Assembly (NCBI GenBank): GCA_009859145.1
Contig: VRVR01000024.1
Location: 265,408 to 329,407, forward strand
Reading direction: 5' to 3'
Origin: Andalucia godoyi
Taxonomy: Eukaryota > Discoba > Jakobea > Jakobida > Andaluciidae
Length of the DNA stretch: 64,000 nucleotides
Shown here: piece by piece, positions 38,301-47,299 of the stretch
Layout of the letters: each line of letters begins with the position of its first letter
Numbering within the stretch: the stretch's first letter is position 1
Notes under the pieces: model-generated
The model's database searches: none
Seen by the model: the letters and a program-made list of their open reading frames with translations, nothing else
Told to the model about the DNA's origin: nothing
Translations under genes and position numbers: made by a program

Positions 38301-39800
38301 CTTTTCAAGATTCTCAACGCTGCTAATGTCTCCGACCTCTTCAAAAAACGCTGCCTCATTCGGAAAGTGAGCTCCGTCCACGAACGTCAACAGCGAAAAT
38401 AGTTCATTGAGGTTGTTCTGCAACGGCGTTCCTGTGAGCAAAATGCGGGGCTTCACATGTCTGAACAAGGACGACATTGCCATATGGATTTTCGTGCTCA
38501 ACGACTTTAATCGGTGAGCCTCGTCAACAATCAAAAGTTTCCACGGAACTTTTCGGAACACGGCAGGGTCGCGGATGACTGTCTCGTATGTTGTGATGAG
38601 GATGTCAAATTTGGGAACAGGGTCTCGCTTCCTCCGCTCGCAATTATGCCAAATTTCATGAGTCAGCATGAACGCTCGATCTTCTTGTGATCCGTAATAC
38701 ACAATCGCCTTCAAATCAGGAATCGCTCTACGGCACTCTCTTTCCCAATGCGTCAGGGTAACCAACGGCGCCACAACAACAAACGGCCCGAAACAGCCAA
38801 AAGACCGGGCCAATTCATGAAAGACTGCAATAATCTGCAACGTCTTCCCGAGTCCCATTTCGTCTGCGAGGACCGAATTTCGGCCCTGACTCCAGTTGTA
38901 CAACATGAAATTCAGCCCCTCCAACTGGTAATCATAAAGCTGAAGTCCCGAGCCCAGCTCAGGAGATTTGCTCAGCAGTGAGAACTTCTTGCGGCCGTAT
39001 CCGGGAAACTTTTGTGCAGCGGCAGAAGAGGAGAACTGTTGCTCGTGCCTCCTAATCCAGTTTTCAAAAGAACGGATGCTTTGTCCTCCAGAGGGAAAAT
39101 CGCAGACGTCGCGAACATTCATCCAGCTGGACTGCGTTCTGTCCATTCCGGTAAATCGAACCAGACACTGGTACCTGACAGCCCGACTTCTCTCGTGTGT
39201 GAGCTTCTCGAGGAAGTCTGTCGCAGACCCCTTGTAAGAACATGGGCACGGATCCATGGAAATGACGTACTCCACGTCTTCAGGAGCTGGAGATGAGGCA
39301 GCATCGTGGTCGTTGGGGTCGTCGGCATCAATCACCGACCTCTTTGTTCTGCTGTCCGACTGTGAATCGTCGGAAATGAGGCTCGTCACCGCAGTCGAGA
39401 TATTTTCTTTTGTCGTTTCCTTCTCACCGCGAGCCAAAGTATCCGTCAGATTTTCTACAGTTTTCTCCAATGAAACGCGATCCCCGATCTCTGGAACAGG
39501 CGAGGCAGAAGAGGCGTGATCGCGAGAATGCATCTGCAAAGGAGATTCTACTTCGACGGCCTTTTCTAATACTACTTGTCTACTCTGACGGTTTTCATCA
39601 GTAGTGGGATTCTCAGATGCGCTGGATATCTCCTCTTGCGGCTTCTCAAAGCGTCCGACTTTGCTACTTGGAGTTTGGCTCTCAAAATCCAAAGGCAGAC
39701 TTCGCTTAGATGGCGAATTCACAGAATTCCGTGATTCATGAGATTCTGTTTCGATCATCTGTCCTCTAGTCTCCGTACTGGGAGCCACAGAGCTGTTCAT
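35364..39800 (-). CDS. CHD-type chromatin remodeler (SNF2 ATPase), copy A
   Basis: 1478 residues from ATG 39800; sequence upstream in frame to 39920 is UTR-like. A disordered acidic/Ser-rich N-terminus precedes chromodomain-like sequence (VRYQCLVRFTGMDRTQSSWM, residues about 225-245). The SNF2 motor follows: LADEMGLGKTLQ (motif I, about 317), IVDEAHRLKS (II, about 430), LLTGTPLQNN (III), STRAGGLGITLT (V), QAQARAHRIGQSRPV (VI). The C-terminal 600 residues carry no recognised domain. CHD proteins slide or evict nucleosomes using ATP. It is back to back with PARP, which is interesting because some remodelers are recruited by poly-ADP-ribose. It is clearly different from copy B at 53-58 kb (DEAH box here, DEGH there). 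Confidence 0.88.
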   Translation of the reverse strand: MNSSVAPSTETRGQMIETESHESRNSVNSPSKRSLPLDFESQTPSSKVGRFEKPQEEISSASENPTTDENRQSRQVVLEKAVEVESPLQMHSRDHASSASPVPEIGDRVSLEKTVENLTDTLARGEKETTKENISTAVTSLISDDSQSDSRTKRSVIDADDPNDHDAASSPAPEDVEYVISMDPCPCSYKGSATDFLEKLTHERSRAVRYQCLVRFTGMDRTQSSWMNVRDVCDFPSGGQSIRSFENWIRRHEQQFSSSAAAQKFPGYGRKKFSLLSKSPELGSGLQLYDYQLEGLNFMLYNWSQGRNSVLADEMGLGKTLQIIAVFHELARSFGCFGPFVVVAPLVTLTHWERECRRAIPDLKAIVYYGSQEDRAFMLTHEIWHNCERRKRDPVPKFDILITTYETVIRDPAVFRKVPWKLLIVDEAHRLKSLSTKIHMAMSSLFRHVKPRILLTGTPLQNNLNELFSLLTFVDGAHFPNEAAFFEEVGDISSVENLEKLQDILRPYVIRRYKYDVDQTIATKEEVLIQVELTKLQKVYYKAVYDKNKDFLIRVGAGGGAGPSGVLNNIYMQLRKVCNHPYLIQGCEADLCKNIAESDTEARNEMLVKSCGKMQFLDKFLSKMLGMRQKVLVFSQMTAVLDIIEDYLNWKKYACVRLDGNTNRADRQAAIDQFQESVEIPLNADGLPDQTVPFVFLLSTRAGGLGITLTSSCNVVIYDSDWNPQNDLQAQARAHRIGQSRPVSVYRLVTKDTYEEYMLKVATQKLGLESVVMSSSSSSSAEESGNSDLSNSRNRSGFMEKLLRHGVFAILKDSASEQTIQESVSVDDLISKSARIVRVQDESSTSKGRNTLARASFIPAESVDEDSKDRSENANASKLDVDQPQFWQSYFSSAVDDPDSVIAQYKTIEEYLQSDSPGVVLDHVRDFRKWVSVLLQCVETLLLQPSASSAASSSSRLLKNRLKLETFLESIFDQEAHQRWMSELELRALESAYKDIVASRKERASRKKFSAVMLEGTEADTSASTDAELQRPQRSSIVLSSLPWVADHGFQEVDECLLNGVVFPDPIVYVNILETFRSVPLAPLPLNLLNRTTKYYGDFVKFVLSVGMWNHFEKDSIFVWDLVFSLCELVLQLCHRRCFPTAVGTSSPAISRILRDPFLTQFCADLEALALRNPRALPAHLSEKWLVQLVSWPGTDISQAFASPVQSTACYVEVVQDLIGDPQSLSTMQREDMFVVVKCLATGIPVRCLYINTDSKEGKLVRRQRTAVGDGNVWECLSGLFRIAVPGYDSLKIEIWAISSSTVRPPDSGTDVSSLPGADHLPDLSTLPFARLVASQILTTDVPPGCKDPRVTASLEHHAASALVACIVLRGIQQMQFASLSNGVHVLRPVSLSADFPSCWTREDDVCLLSHVSTNLLSNLGRLLDSYPPVLRLKWVSLQMPFPTEKQLQSRFLQVFNANCPELGSILASLIPDAASVA

Positions 39801-40544
39801 CTTCGTCAGTTTCGCTGATAGCACGCCAAGCAAAAATACACACGTAATCCAGCTCGTGTTATAAAAAGTGAAATTCCAGAAGCGATACTGGCTTGGGGGG
39901 ATCTGGCGGGAATTTTGCAAAAAACCTTTTTTTAAATTTTTACAGTCGTCTGGAAAAGGCGGGTTTCGGAAAAGGAAGGGGATAATTCTGCGATTAATTG
40001 ATCAATATCATGTTGGGCTTTTGGGACATGCAAATGGTCGACACTGAGTTCTTTTCACACACGAACCTGTATGCCGTGGGACACTCACTCCCTCACTGGC
40101 TTGCTTGTGTTCAGATCGACATTCTGCGAAAACAGCCGCATCCCGAGATGCATCAGACAGATTGCTACTTTGAAAATCCGACGTTTCTCCCAAAAAATAA
40201 ATAAATAAATAAATACATAAAATAGTAATAATAAAAAGAAGCTATTTTGCAGAACGATCGTCAGCAGTTACGGGTTCGAACAGTTATTCGGTTTCCGCTA
40301 CAGAAACAACAAAGCAGTTTGCATGAACCTACCGTTTCGCCAGACCTCACGAGTTCAGCAGCAGCAGCTGTACGCATTGCGGCGGGAAAGGATCGAAAGA
40401 CGAGCGCGCGCCGAAAAAACCTCAAAAAAAAAAAAGCCAGAATATCGGGAAAACCTCCCGATATCTGGTATCTTTACAAAGAGTGGATTGGTGCATTCGT
40501 TGTTCTTATTTCGTTGCGGTTCTTTTACTTTGTGCAGCGATTTC
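39801..40544. promoter_or_regulatory. Divergent promoter spacer (CHD copy A / PARP)
   Basis: 744 bp, the widest divergent spacer. It contains a TATA-like TTATAAAAAG (about 39859), AT-rich runs, a TAAA repeat (40194-40217) and an A10 run (about 40424). The PARP frame is open from an ATG at 40323, but the extra 74 residues are Lys-run and hydrophobic and do not resemble PARP. Confidence 0.4.
40194..40217 (+). repeat. (TAAA)n tetranucleotide repeat
   Basis: Five or so AAAT units in the CHD/PARP spacer. Confidence 0.8.
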
Positions 40545-43100
40545 ATGTCGAGCCATCCAGAATACAAGGTGGAGTATTCTCCTTCTGGCCGTGCTGGATG
40601 CAAGAAATGCAAAGGATCCATTGGTGAGAACACCGTCAGGATCGCAAAGTATGTCAAGTCACCGTTTTTTGACGGAATGATGCCATTGTGGCATCATCTG
40701 AGATGTGCAAAGATTTCCAAGACATTCAAGGATCTGAAGAGCGTGTCCCAGATTTCGGGGTTGGATTCCATCAAATTGGAAGATCAGATTCGTATTCAAA
40801 AATGGCTCGATCCTGCATCTGCCGCCATGGACCCCATTTCGGATGTTCTCGGCAAGGAGGAAGATGCCGCTGATAACAATAATAGCACTGGTCGTGGTGA
40901 TGACGACGACGGCGACGACGGTGATGAGGACGGAAACGTGAAGACCCGTTCCAAACAACCTCTGGGGCGTACGAGGGCGCAGTCTCGAGCTTTGGAAGTA
41001 GTTCGGAACGAAGGTTCTTCGTCATCAACGACCCGATCGTCAAGAAAACGAGAAGCGTCTGCAGACGATCCGTTGAACCCGCGAAACACTTCTCTGTGGT
41101 CCGTGGTCGACGGAATTCCTGGTGATACCATCGAAGCCCAAAATAAGCTGTTCTTCTTCTACCATGACTTGCTGTACAAGAATATGGCATCCACAGCCAT
41201 GCGAGAATTGCTGGCACTGAATGATCAGTCTGTGCAAGGCGGTGAGCTGAAGCTTGCAGACCGAGTTGCAGATGGTCTGTGTTTCGGTGCCTTGGAGAGA
41301 TGCTCTGTTTGCATGTCAAATGAATGGTCTTATCGTGATGGGCTGTATCGTTGTCATGGGTTTGCTTCCGAGTTTGCGAGATGTGCAAACACCACAAGTT
41401 CCCCAGCGCGCCGCATGTTTGTCGTTCCGGACGATTTCAAGAAAGATTTCAATTTTCTTAAGAGTTATGTCCCCCATACTGCGCAGCGTTTGGCGTTTGC
41501 GAAGCCAGAGATTAATGACAATAGAACGCACGCTCCAAATCTCGAATCGGACGCTGCAGGATCTTCGTCGAAGCGGGTGAGGACGGCTGCTCCGCAGAGC
41601 GAGGCTGCGGAAGAAGAATCAGTTAATCGAGTTCAAGTCATTCGAAAGGGCATGGCGGCTGTGGACGCGCAATTCCCAGATCACCAACTGTATCATGTTC
41701 TCCAAGACTCGAAAGGCGTGTGGGAATGCACCTTGAGCGCAGTGGACATCAGTGTGGACATGAATTCGTTTTACATCATGCAGATTGTTACACCTGATCG
41801 ATCCCTGAAAGGCTCAAGAAACGAGTACTTTCTCTGGCGGCGATGGGGTCGCACAGGGACGAATCGGGGAGGCAGTACCTCGGCAAGATTCTGTTCGGTG
41901 GAAAAGTCCCATACAGCGTTTGAGAAATTGTTTTTTGAGAAAACGGGGAATGCATGGAACGGAGGCGATTTATCTGGGTTCAACAAACAGCCAGGCAGAT
42001 TCTTCCCACTTCCGCGAGCCATTGCAGAGACTGGCAGTGAGGATTGGATGAATCAGAACTCCAGCGTTATTGCTGGGACGAGAACGTCGCTTCCTCAACA
42101 GGTTCAAGAGCTCTTGCGAATGCTCTTCGATGTGGATACCATCCGTGCAACTATGCGATCTCTGGAGTATGATGCACACAAACTTCCTCTTGGGCAATTG
42201 ACAAGGTCGCAGCTCTCTGAAGCCAAGTCTGTTTTGCAGCAGATTGCACAGGCGCTGGAGAGTCAAACACACTCCCGTTCCACGTTAGTGGATCTCACAA
42301 ACCGTTTCTTCTCTTTTGTGCCGTCGCTTAATCCGGAATTGATTGACGCACCAGAACGGCTGCACACAATGGGGGACTTGATCGATTCGTTGTCAGAGGT
42401 CGAGGTGCTCGTTTCCATTTTGAAAGATGCAAAGAAAGACTTGCGCGAAGATGAAGACCCGCTGGACTACTATTTCCGGAAGCTTGGCGTGGACATCCAC
42501 CATGTACCAGCCGACAGCGACGAGTATGCGTTTGTGTCCAGCTATCTCGAAAACTCGCAGGGGGAAACACATGTCAAGGAGTACCGGATGTCACTGAAGG
42601 ACGTGTTTGCAATCAAGCGCCCTGTGGAGTATCAGGGCTTCATCCACTCGGATTCCGAAGTTCTGCTGTGGCACGGCTCGCGGTTGTGCAACTTTGTCGG
42701 CATTCTTTCGGATGGTCTGAAAATCGCTCCATCGAATGCCATTAAGACCGGAAGCATGTTTGGCGCTGGCATTTATTTTGCGGACTGCTCGACCAAGTCT
42801 GCCAATTACTCGCGACTTGACGTGTCCGATGAGAACCAAGGCCTCCTACTTCTGTGCAATGTATCCCTTGGCAAAGCAGCGGAGTTCACGAGTGCGCAAC
42901 CGCATCTCGTGACACCTCCTGATGCCAAGGACTCCGTCAAGGGACTCGGTACCTTTTCTCCTGTGCAGCCGTACGGGAAGTTGTCGAAAGCCAAGGGTCT
43001 CAAGTCGGATTTGCAGTACAACGAGTATATTGTATATGACGACAAGAGAGTGCAAATGAAGTATCTGGCTCGCGTCGAATTCTCTCGGAAGCGCCGATAG
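40545..43100 (+). CDS. PARP1-like poly(ADP-ribose) polymerase
   Basis: 851 residues from ATG 40545 (MSSHPEYKVEY). Domains in order: one PARP-type zinc finger (C19, C22, H51, C54); an acidic/Ser-rich linker; PADR1 with its own zinc (CSVCMSNEWSYRDGLYRC); a WGR domain (EYFLWRRWGRTG); the helical regulatory domain (LPLGQLTRSQLSEAKSVLQQ); and the ART catalytic domain. The ART domain has the H-Y-E triad: LLWHGSR (about H709), GAGIYFADCSTKSANYS and QYNEYIVYD (about E827). The Glu supports chain elongation, not just mono-ADP-ribosylation. Against human PARP1 it lacks the second zinc finger and the BRCT domain. It senses DNA breaks and modifies chromatin in the nucleus. Confidence 0.93.
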   Translation: MSSHPEYKVEYSPSGRAGCKKCKGSIGENTVRIAKYVKSPFFDGMMPLWHHLRCAKISKTFKDLKSVSQISGLDSIKLEDQIRIQKWLDPASAAMDPISDVLGKEEDAADNNNSTGRGDDDDGDDGDEDGNVKTRSKQPLGRTRAQSRALEVVRNEGSSSSTTRSSRKREASADDPLNPRNTSLWSVVDGIPGDTIEAQNKLFFFYHDLLYKNMASTAMRELLALNDQSVQGGELKLADRVADGLCFGALERCSVCMSNEWSYRDGLYRCHGFASEFARCANTTSSPARRMFVVPDDFKKDFNFLKSYVPHTAQRLAFAKPEINDNRTHAPNLESDAAGSSSKRVRTAAPQSEAAEEESVNRVQVIRKGMAAVDAQFPDHQLYHVLQDSKGVWECTLSAVDISVDMNSFYIMQIVTPDRSLKGSRNEYFLWRRWGRTGTNRGGSTSARFCSVEKSHTAFEKLFFEKTGNAWNGGDLSGFNKQPGRFFPLPRAIAETGSEDWMNQNSSVIAGTRTSLPQQVQELLRMLFDVDTIRATMRSLEYDAHKLPLGQLTRSQLSEAKSVLQQIAQALESQTHSRSTLVDLTNRFFSFVPSLNPELIDAPERLHTMGDLIDSLSEVEVLVSILKDAKKDLREDEDPLDYYFRKLGVDIHHVPADSDEYAFVSSYLENSQGETHVKEYRMSLKDVFAIKRPVEYQGFIHSDSEVLLWHGSRLCNFVGILSDGLKIAPSNAIKTGSMFGAGIYFADCSTKSANYSRLDVSDENQGLLLLCNVSLGKAAEFTSAQPHLVTPPDAKDSVKGLGTFSPVQPYGKLSKAKGLKSDLQYNEYIVYDDKRVQMKYLARVEFSRKRR

Positions 43101-43240
43101 CGTAGAGTAGACGGCCGGGGAGAAGGAGGTGGAAACAGAAAACGGACCAAAGGAGGGGAGGAAAAAAAAAAGAAAAAAAAAAAGAAGAGGAAGAAGGGAT
43201 TTTCGTCGCCCGAAGAAAGTGCAAGAAGGAAGCTATTCAC

Positions 43241-44038
43241 TCATGCGCTTTTGGATTCCAGGCGTTTTGGAAATATCTTCATAAACAGATACATGAATAC
43301 GAATAGCATCGTAACCGCGAGCAACACTCCCCAGGTAATACCGGTTTGTCGCCAGCCCTTTTTAGAGTGATCCCGGATGACCACGTTGTCCTTCTTGACC
43401 TTGTTGAGATTCCGATCCACCACATCTTCCAGCCGATCCAGTATCAAATCGTCCGTTTCCAAATGTCGGCTGATATCCCCGGACCGCCGAGCCAGCTCTT
43501 TTGTAAGATAACGAATGTCGCTCAGAAGTCTTTCTTGCTGCTCTCTCAATTCCTCGTCATCCGGGATCGCAACTGATGCCTTCCCTGTCGCAGTGGCCGC
43601 CTGTGCTTGGAATAGGAACCTTGACGCGGATTTCGCATCATTGGCAGCCACCGATGACGACGACGCTGACGCTGACGCTGTTCCTGATGATGATGACCGC
43701 GATACCGTAGTCGAAGTCTGCATATCCCGGGCGTGATCCACGGACGATTGATCGTCTCGAACAAGCAGTTTTTCACTGAGCGAAACATCCAGTAAGCAAT
43801 GTACATTGACGGAACGATGCTTCTTGACGATGAGACTAAAGCTGTGCATGATTGCATCTCGCTGCTCGGACGGCGGAAGATCCTGCAGACGTCTCAGACA
43901 GATATTCGACAGCACCACGACATCATTCTCGGATTTCGACGAGCTCGCCGATTCGCATTTCTTTAGCATTCGAACATAGTCCAGCAAAAGAGGATCCTGT
44001 ACAACCTTTGATGTGACGGATGGCGTTGCCATTCTCAT
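43241..44038 (-). CDS. USE1: USE1-like SNARE (tail-anchored)
   Basis: 265 residues from ATG 44038 (MRMATPSV; a second ATG is two codons in). The C-terminal half has a SNARE-like heptad helix (RLLSDIRYLTKELARRSGDI, then LEDVVDRNLNKVKKDNVVI), the linker SKKGWRQTGITW, one transmembrane helix (VLLAVTMLFVFMYLFMKIF) and a short basic end (PKRLESKSA). USE1 is the ER Q-SNARE of the Golgi-to-ER retrograde pathway. The tail layout (K-W before the anchor, IFPK after it) matches USE1. A Ser-rich insertion sits in the middle. Family call good, not certain. Confidence 0.7.
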   Translation of the reverse strand: MRMATPSVTSKVVQDPLLLDYVRMLKKCESASSSKSENDVVVLSNICLRRLQDLPPSEQRDAIMHSFSLIVKKHRSVNVHCLLDVSLSEKLLVRDDQSSVDHARDMQTSTTVSRSSSSGTASASASSSSVAANDAKSASRFLFQAQAATATGKASVAIPDDEELREQQERLLSDIRYLTKELARRSGDISRHLETDDLILDRLEDVVDRNLNKVKKDNVVIRDHSKKGWRQTGITWGVLLAVTMLFVFMYLFMKIFPKRLESKSA

Positions 44039-44456
44039 TTCCGGAAATTCCGATCCACAACACTGAATGAATGCATCCGCGCCTTTGTCTGAAGCATCCA
44101 GAAAAGCACTGCATTTCCCCAAAGCCTTTTTACTTTTTCTCCTTCCTGTTTCTGTCCCCCAGTTGAGATTTGAAAACGCTGTCTACAGTTGCTGAAGTTG
44201 GTGAGAGGAAGGCTCGTGCTTTTCGAAAGAAATAGAAAATGGAAGCTTCAAGTTTGCACAAGGGTTCTCTTTTCTTCTTGTGTGGCATTCTTTTGGGCTC
44301 CACAGGGTTTTCGTTTCTTTATTCATTTATTTATACGCTTTTTTCAGTTTTTTTTTTCCCCTTCAGTTTTCTTTCACTTTGATATTATTCGTTTTTTGTT
44401 CTGGGCAGTTTGGAACATCGTTTTTACAATCGGCTCTGTGTGATTTCGCTTTGAAA
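44039..44456. promoter_or_regulatory. Divergent promoter spacer (USE1 / Lon)
   Basis: 418 bp. It becomes strongly T-rich toward Lon (44290-44400). Both flanking frames remain open into it but without conserved sequence, so they are treated as UTR. Confidence 0.4.
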
Positions 44457-47159
44457 ATGCTGACTCGTGTGTTTCGACGGTCCAGTACGATCGTTCGACA
44501 CCTGTCAACAGCCTTCAAGCCTGCGCGTTCTGGCTTTCTTCCTCCATTGACGTCTGAGATTCCACTGTGGGCTGCTGCAAAGCGTCGTGGCGGCGGCGGC
44601 GGAGGAGGCGCATCATCAGGTGGCCGCGGTGGTCGTGGAGGGAATCCGTCGAACAACGACGATGGAAACGATGACGGCGAATATGTGTCGATTGATTCTG
44701 CAGCAGAGCATGAGCAAGGAAAGGAAGACGGCGACAAGAATGCAGTTGTGCCGCACACATTCACGGTTCCCAATGAAGTGTTTGTGATTCCGATGTACCG
44801 ACGGCCGATTTTCCCAGGAATTGTGATTCCTATTGTTATCCAGAACCAGGAATATTTGGATCAGATCCTGCATTTGCGAGATCGTGGGGAGAAGTTCGTG
44901 GGTGTTTTCATGGTCAAGCCGGAATTGGACAGCGGGCAGCAGTCAACAACGGATGGATCTGTGCCAAATGTAGATTCAATGGACCAGCTGTACTCGAAGG
45001 GTGTACTTGCAAGAATTCTTCGGATCATTCCCATCCGAAATGGCAGTGCGCAGGTGCTTCTGGCAGGTCACTGTCGAATCACCGCAGATGGACAGGCTCA
45101 GGCTTCGACAGATGCAGGCCTGCCTCACAAGAAATTGATTGCCAGAATTCGGCAAGTCAAGGACGAAACCTACGACCGCAACGACGTCTCGGTGCAGGCG
45201 TACACCCAGGAGATCTACTCCACCATCAAAGAGATTTTAAAGATGAATCCGTTCTTCAAGGAGCAGCTACAGGCACTGATGGAGCAAATTGACATATCCA
45301 ATCCTGCAGAATTAGCGGATTTGGGAGCCGCTCTCACTACATCGGATCCCCGATTGCTGCAGGAGTGCATTGAGACTTCAAGTGTTCCTGAGCGTCTCAG
45401 CAAGACGTTGCTGCTGTTGCGATCAGAACTGGACATCAGCAGGTTCCAGCAGAAGGTTAGTCGCGACATTGAAGAAAAGGTCACAAAATCGCAAAGAAAA
45501 CAGTTTTTGATGCAGCAACTCACCGCGATCAAGAAGGAACTTGGTTTAGAGAAGGACGAAAAGGAAGCTTTGTTGAAGAAGTTCCGACAGCGGATTGAAG
45601 CGCTTGTCCTTCCTGAACACGCAAAAAAGGTGATTGATGAGGAAATGGTCAAACTGGAGACAATTGAATCCTCTTCTTCCGAGTTCAATCTATCACGGAA
45701 TTATCTTGATTGGCTGACGCTGCTGCCGTGGGGCAAGTTCTCAGAGGACAAACTGGACATTCGCCATGCGGAAGTTGTGCTGGATCAGGATCACTACGGC
45801 CTAGATGATGTGAAGGAGCGAATCAAGGAGTTTATTGGTGTCGGGATTCTCCGGGGGACGGTTCAGGGGAAGATTTTGTGTTTGGTGGGTCCTCCTGGAG
45901 TGGGAAAGACGTCTATTGGCAAATCTATTGCCCATTCTCTCGACAGGAAGTTTTTCCGATTTTCAGTCGGTGGCATGAGCGATGTCGCAGAGATCAAGGG
46001 GCACAGGAGAACGTACGTCGGAGCAATGCCTGGCAAGCTGTTGCAGGCCATGAAGAATGTCCAAACTTCGAATCCCGTCATTATGATTGACGAAATTGAC
46101 AAGCTTGGAAAGGGATATCAAGGCGATCCAGCTTCTGCTCTGCTGGAGGTGCTTGATCCCGAACAGAACGGATCGTTCTTAGACCATTACCTGGACGTCA
46201 GTTTTGATCTTTCTCGAGTGCTCTTTGTGTGCACTGCGAACAGTCTGGATACGATCCCAAAACCGCTTCTCGATCGCATGGAAGTAATTCGTCTGTCGGG
46301 GTACGTATTGGAAGAAAAGCTAGCGATCGCTCAACGATACCTTGTTCCGCAGTCAGTGAAAGACAATGGATTGGAAGGGAAAAATGTCAAGATCACGGAT
46401 GCTGCAATGACGGAGTTGATTCGCTTCTATTGCCGAGAAGCAGGGGTCCGAAATCTCCAAAAGCAGGTTGAAAAGATTTTTAGAAAAGCTGCATACAAGA
46501 TCGTTAAACAGGAAGTTCCGGAAACCGGACTCGAGATCACTGCCGACACGCTCAAAGAATATGTTGGAAAGCCCGTTTTTTCTTCGGATCGCTACTATGA
46601 CGAGCCGCCAGTAGGCGTTGCGATGGGATTGGCATGGACGGAGCTTGGTGGTCAAACGCTTTACATTGAATGCACATCTGTACCGGAGCTGAAATCAGAA
46701 GCTGGGACGCTGCGTTGCACAGGTCAAATGGGTGACGTAATGAAGGAATCCTCGACGATTGCGTACACGTATGCCAAGCGGTTCCTGCGTGACGCGGACC
46801 CGCAAAACGAGTTTCTCCAGAGGACTTCTATCCACATGCATATCCCCGAAGGTGCTACTCCGAAGGACGGGCCGTCCGCCGGTATCACCATGACATGTGC
46901 TATTCTTTCATTGGCAATGAACAAGCCGCTCCGCAACAATGTTTCGATGACTGGAGAGCTGACGCTCACTGGAAAGGTTCTTCCGATTGGAGGTGTCAAG
47001 GAGAAGACAATTGCTGCCAAGCGATCCATGATTACCGAAATTGTATTTCCGAAGGCAAATCAGAAGGATTGGGACGAGCTTCCATCGTATATCAAGGACG
47101 GAGTTACGCCTCATTTTGTGGACACGTTCCAGGACGTGTACAAAGTTGCCTTTCCGTGA
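44457..47159 (+). CDS. LONP1: Mitochondrial Lon protease
   Basis: 900 residues from ATG 44457. The presequence MLTRVFRRSSTIVRHLSTAF is Arg/Ser-rich and acid-free, as for a mitochondrial matrix signal. A Gly-rich linker (GGGGGGGASSGG) follows, then the Lon substrate-binding N domain (PMYRRPIFPGIVIPIVI). The AAA+ ATPase has GPPGVGKTSIGKSIA (Walker A, about 478) and VIMIDEIDK (Walker B). The peptidase has the Ser/Lys dyad: PKDGPSAGITM (about S805) and GGVKEKTIAA (about K848). It degrades oxidised and unassembled matrix proteins and helps maintain mtDNA. Length and motifs are normal. Promoter spacer shared with USE1. Confidence 0.96.
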   Translation: MLTRVFRRSSTIVRHLSTAFKPARSGFLPPLTSEIPLWAAAKRRGGGGGGGASSGGRGGRGGNPSNNDDGNDDGEYVSIDSAAEHEQGKEDGDKNAVVPHTFTVPNEVFVIPMYRRPIFPGIVIPIVIQNQEYLDQILHLRDRGEKFVGVFMVKPELDSGQQSTTDGSVPNVDSMDQLYSKGVLARILRIIPIRNGSAQVLLAGHCRITADGQAQASTDAGLPHKKLIARIRQVKDETYDRNDVSVQAYTQEIYSTIKEILKMNPFFKEQLQALMEQIDISNPAELADLGAALTTSDPRLLQECIETSSVPERLSKTLLLLRSELDISRFQQKVSRDIEEKVTKSQRKQFLMQQLTAIKKELGLEKDEKEALLKKFRQRIEALVLPEHAKKVIDEEMVKLETIESSSSEFNLSRNYLDWLTLLPWGKFSEDKLDIRHAEVVLDQDHYGLDDVKERIKEFIGVGILRGTVQGKILCLVGPPGVGKTSIGKSIAHSLDRKFFRFSVGGMSDVAEIKGHRRTYVGAMPGKLLQAMKNVQTSNPVIMIDEIDKLGKGYQGDPASALLEVLDPEQNGSFLDHYLDVSFDLSRVLFVCTANSLDTIPKPLLDRMEVIRLSGYVLEEKLAIAQRYLVPQSVKDNGLEGKNVKITDAAMTELIRFYCREAGVRNLQKQVEKIFRKAAYKIVKQEVPETGLEITADTLKEYVGKPVFSSDRYYDEPPVGVAMGLAWTELGGQTLYIECTSVPELKSEAGTLRCTGQMGDVMKESSTIAYTYAKRFLRDADPQNEFLQRTSIHMHIPEGATPKDGPSAGITMTCAILSLAMNKPLRNNVSMTGELTLTGKVLPIGGVKEKTIAAKRSMITEIVFPKANQKDWDELPSYIKDGVTPHFVDTFQDVYKVAFP

Positions 47160-47299
47160 TGCCCGCATACTTGGCTGGAACCAAAACAAGCCAAAGAATG
47201 CAGAAAAAAGACGCGCCGCAGTAAACTGTAGAAGAAGAAGGGAATTAAAAGGAGAGGGTGGGAAAACGCAGACTGTTTGAAAAGACACGCTACGAATGC

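Noticed and set aside
40250-40300. tRNA-like B-box (GGTTCGAACA)
   Set aside because: The final base does not fit, no acceptor stem or A-box lies at the right distance, and no cloverleaf could be drawn.
40323-40544. N-terminal extension of PARP from the ATG at 40323
   Set aside because: Residues are a Lys run from poly-A and a hydrophobic patch; PARP homology and a good zinc finger start only after the ATG at 40545.
44280-44456. N-terminal extension of Lon
   Set aside because: It encodes Phe-rich sequence from a T-rich leader; the ATG at 44457 opens a classic mitochondrial presequence.
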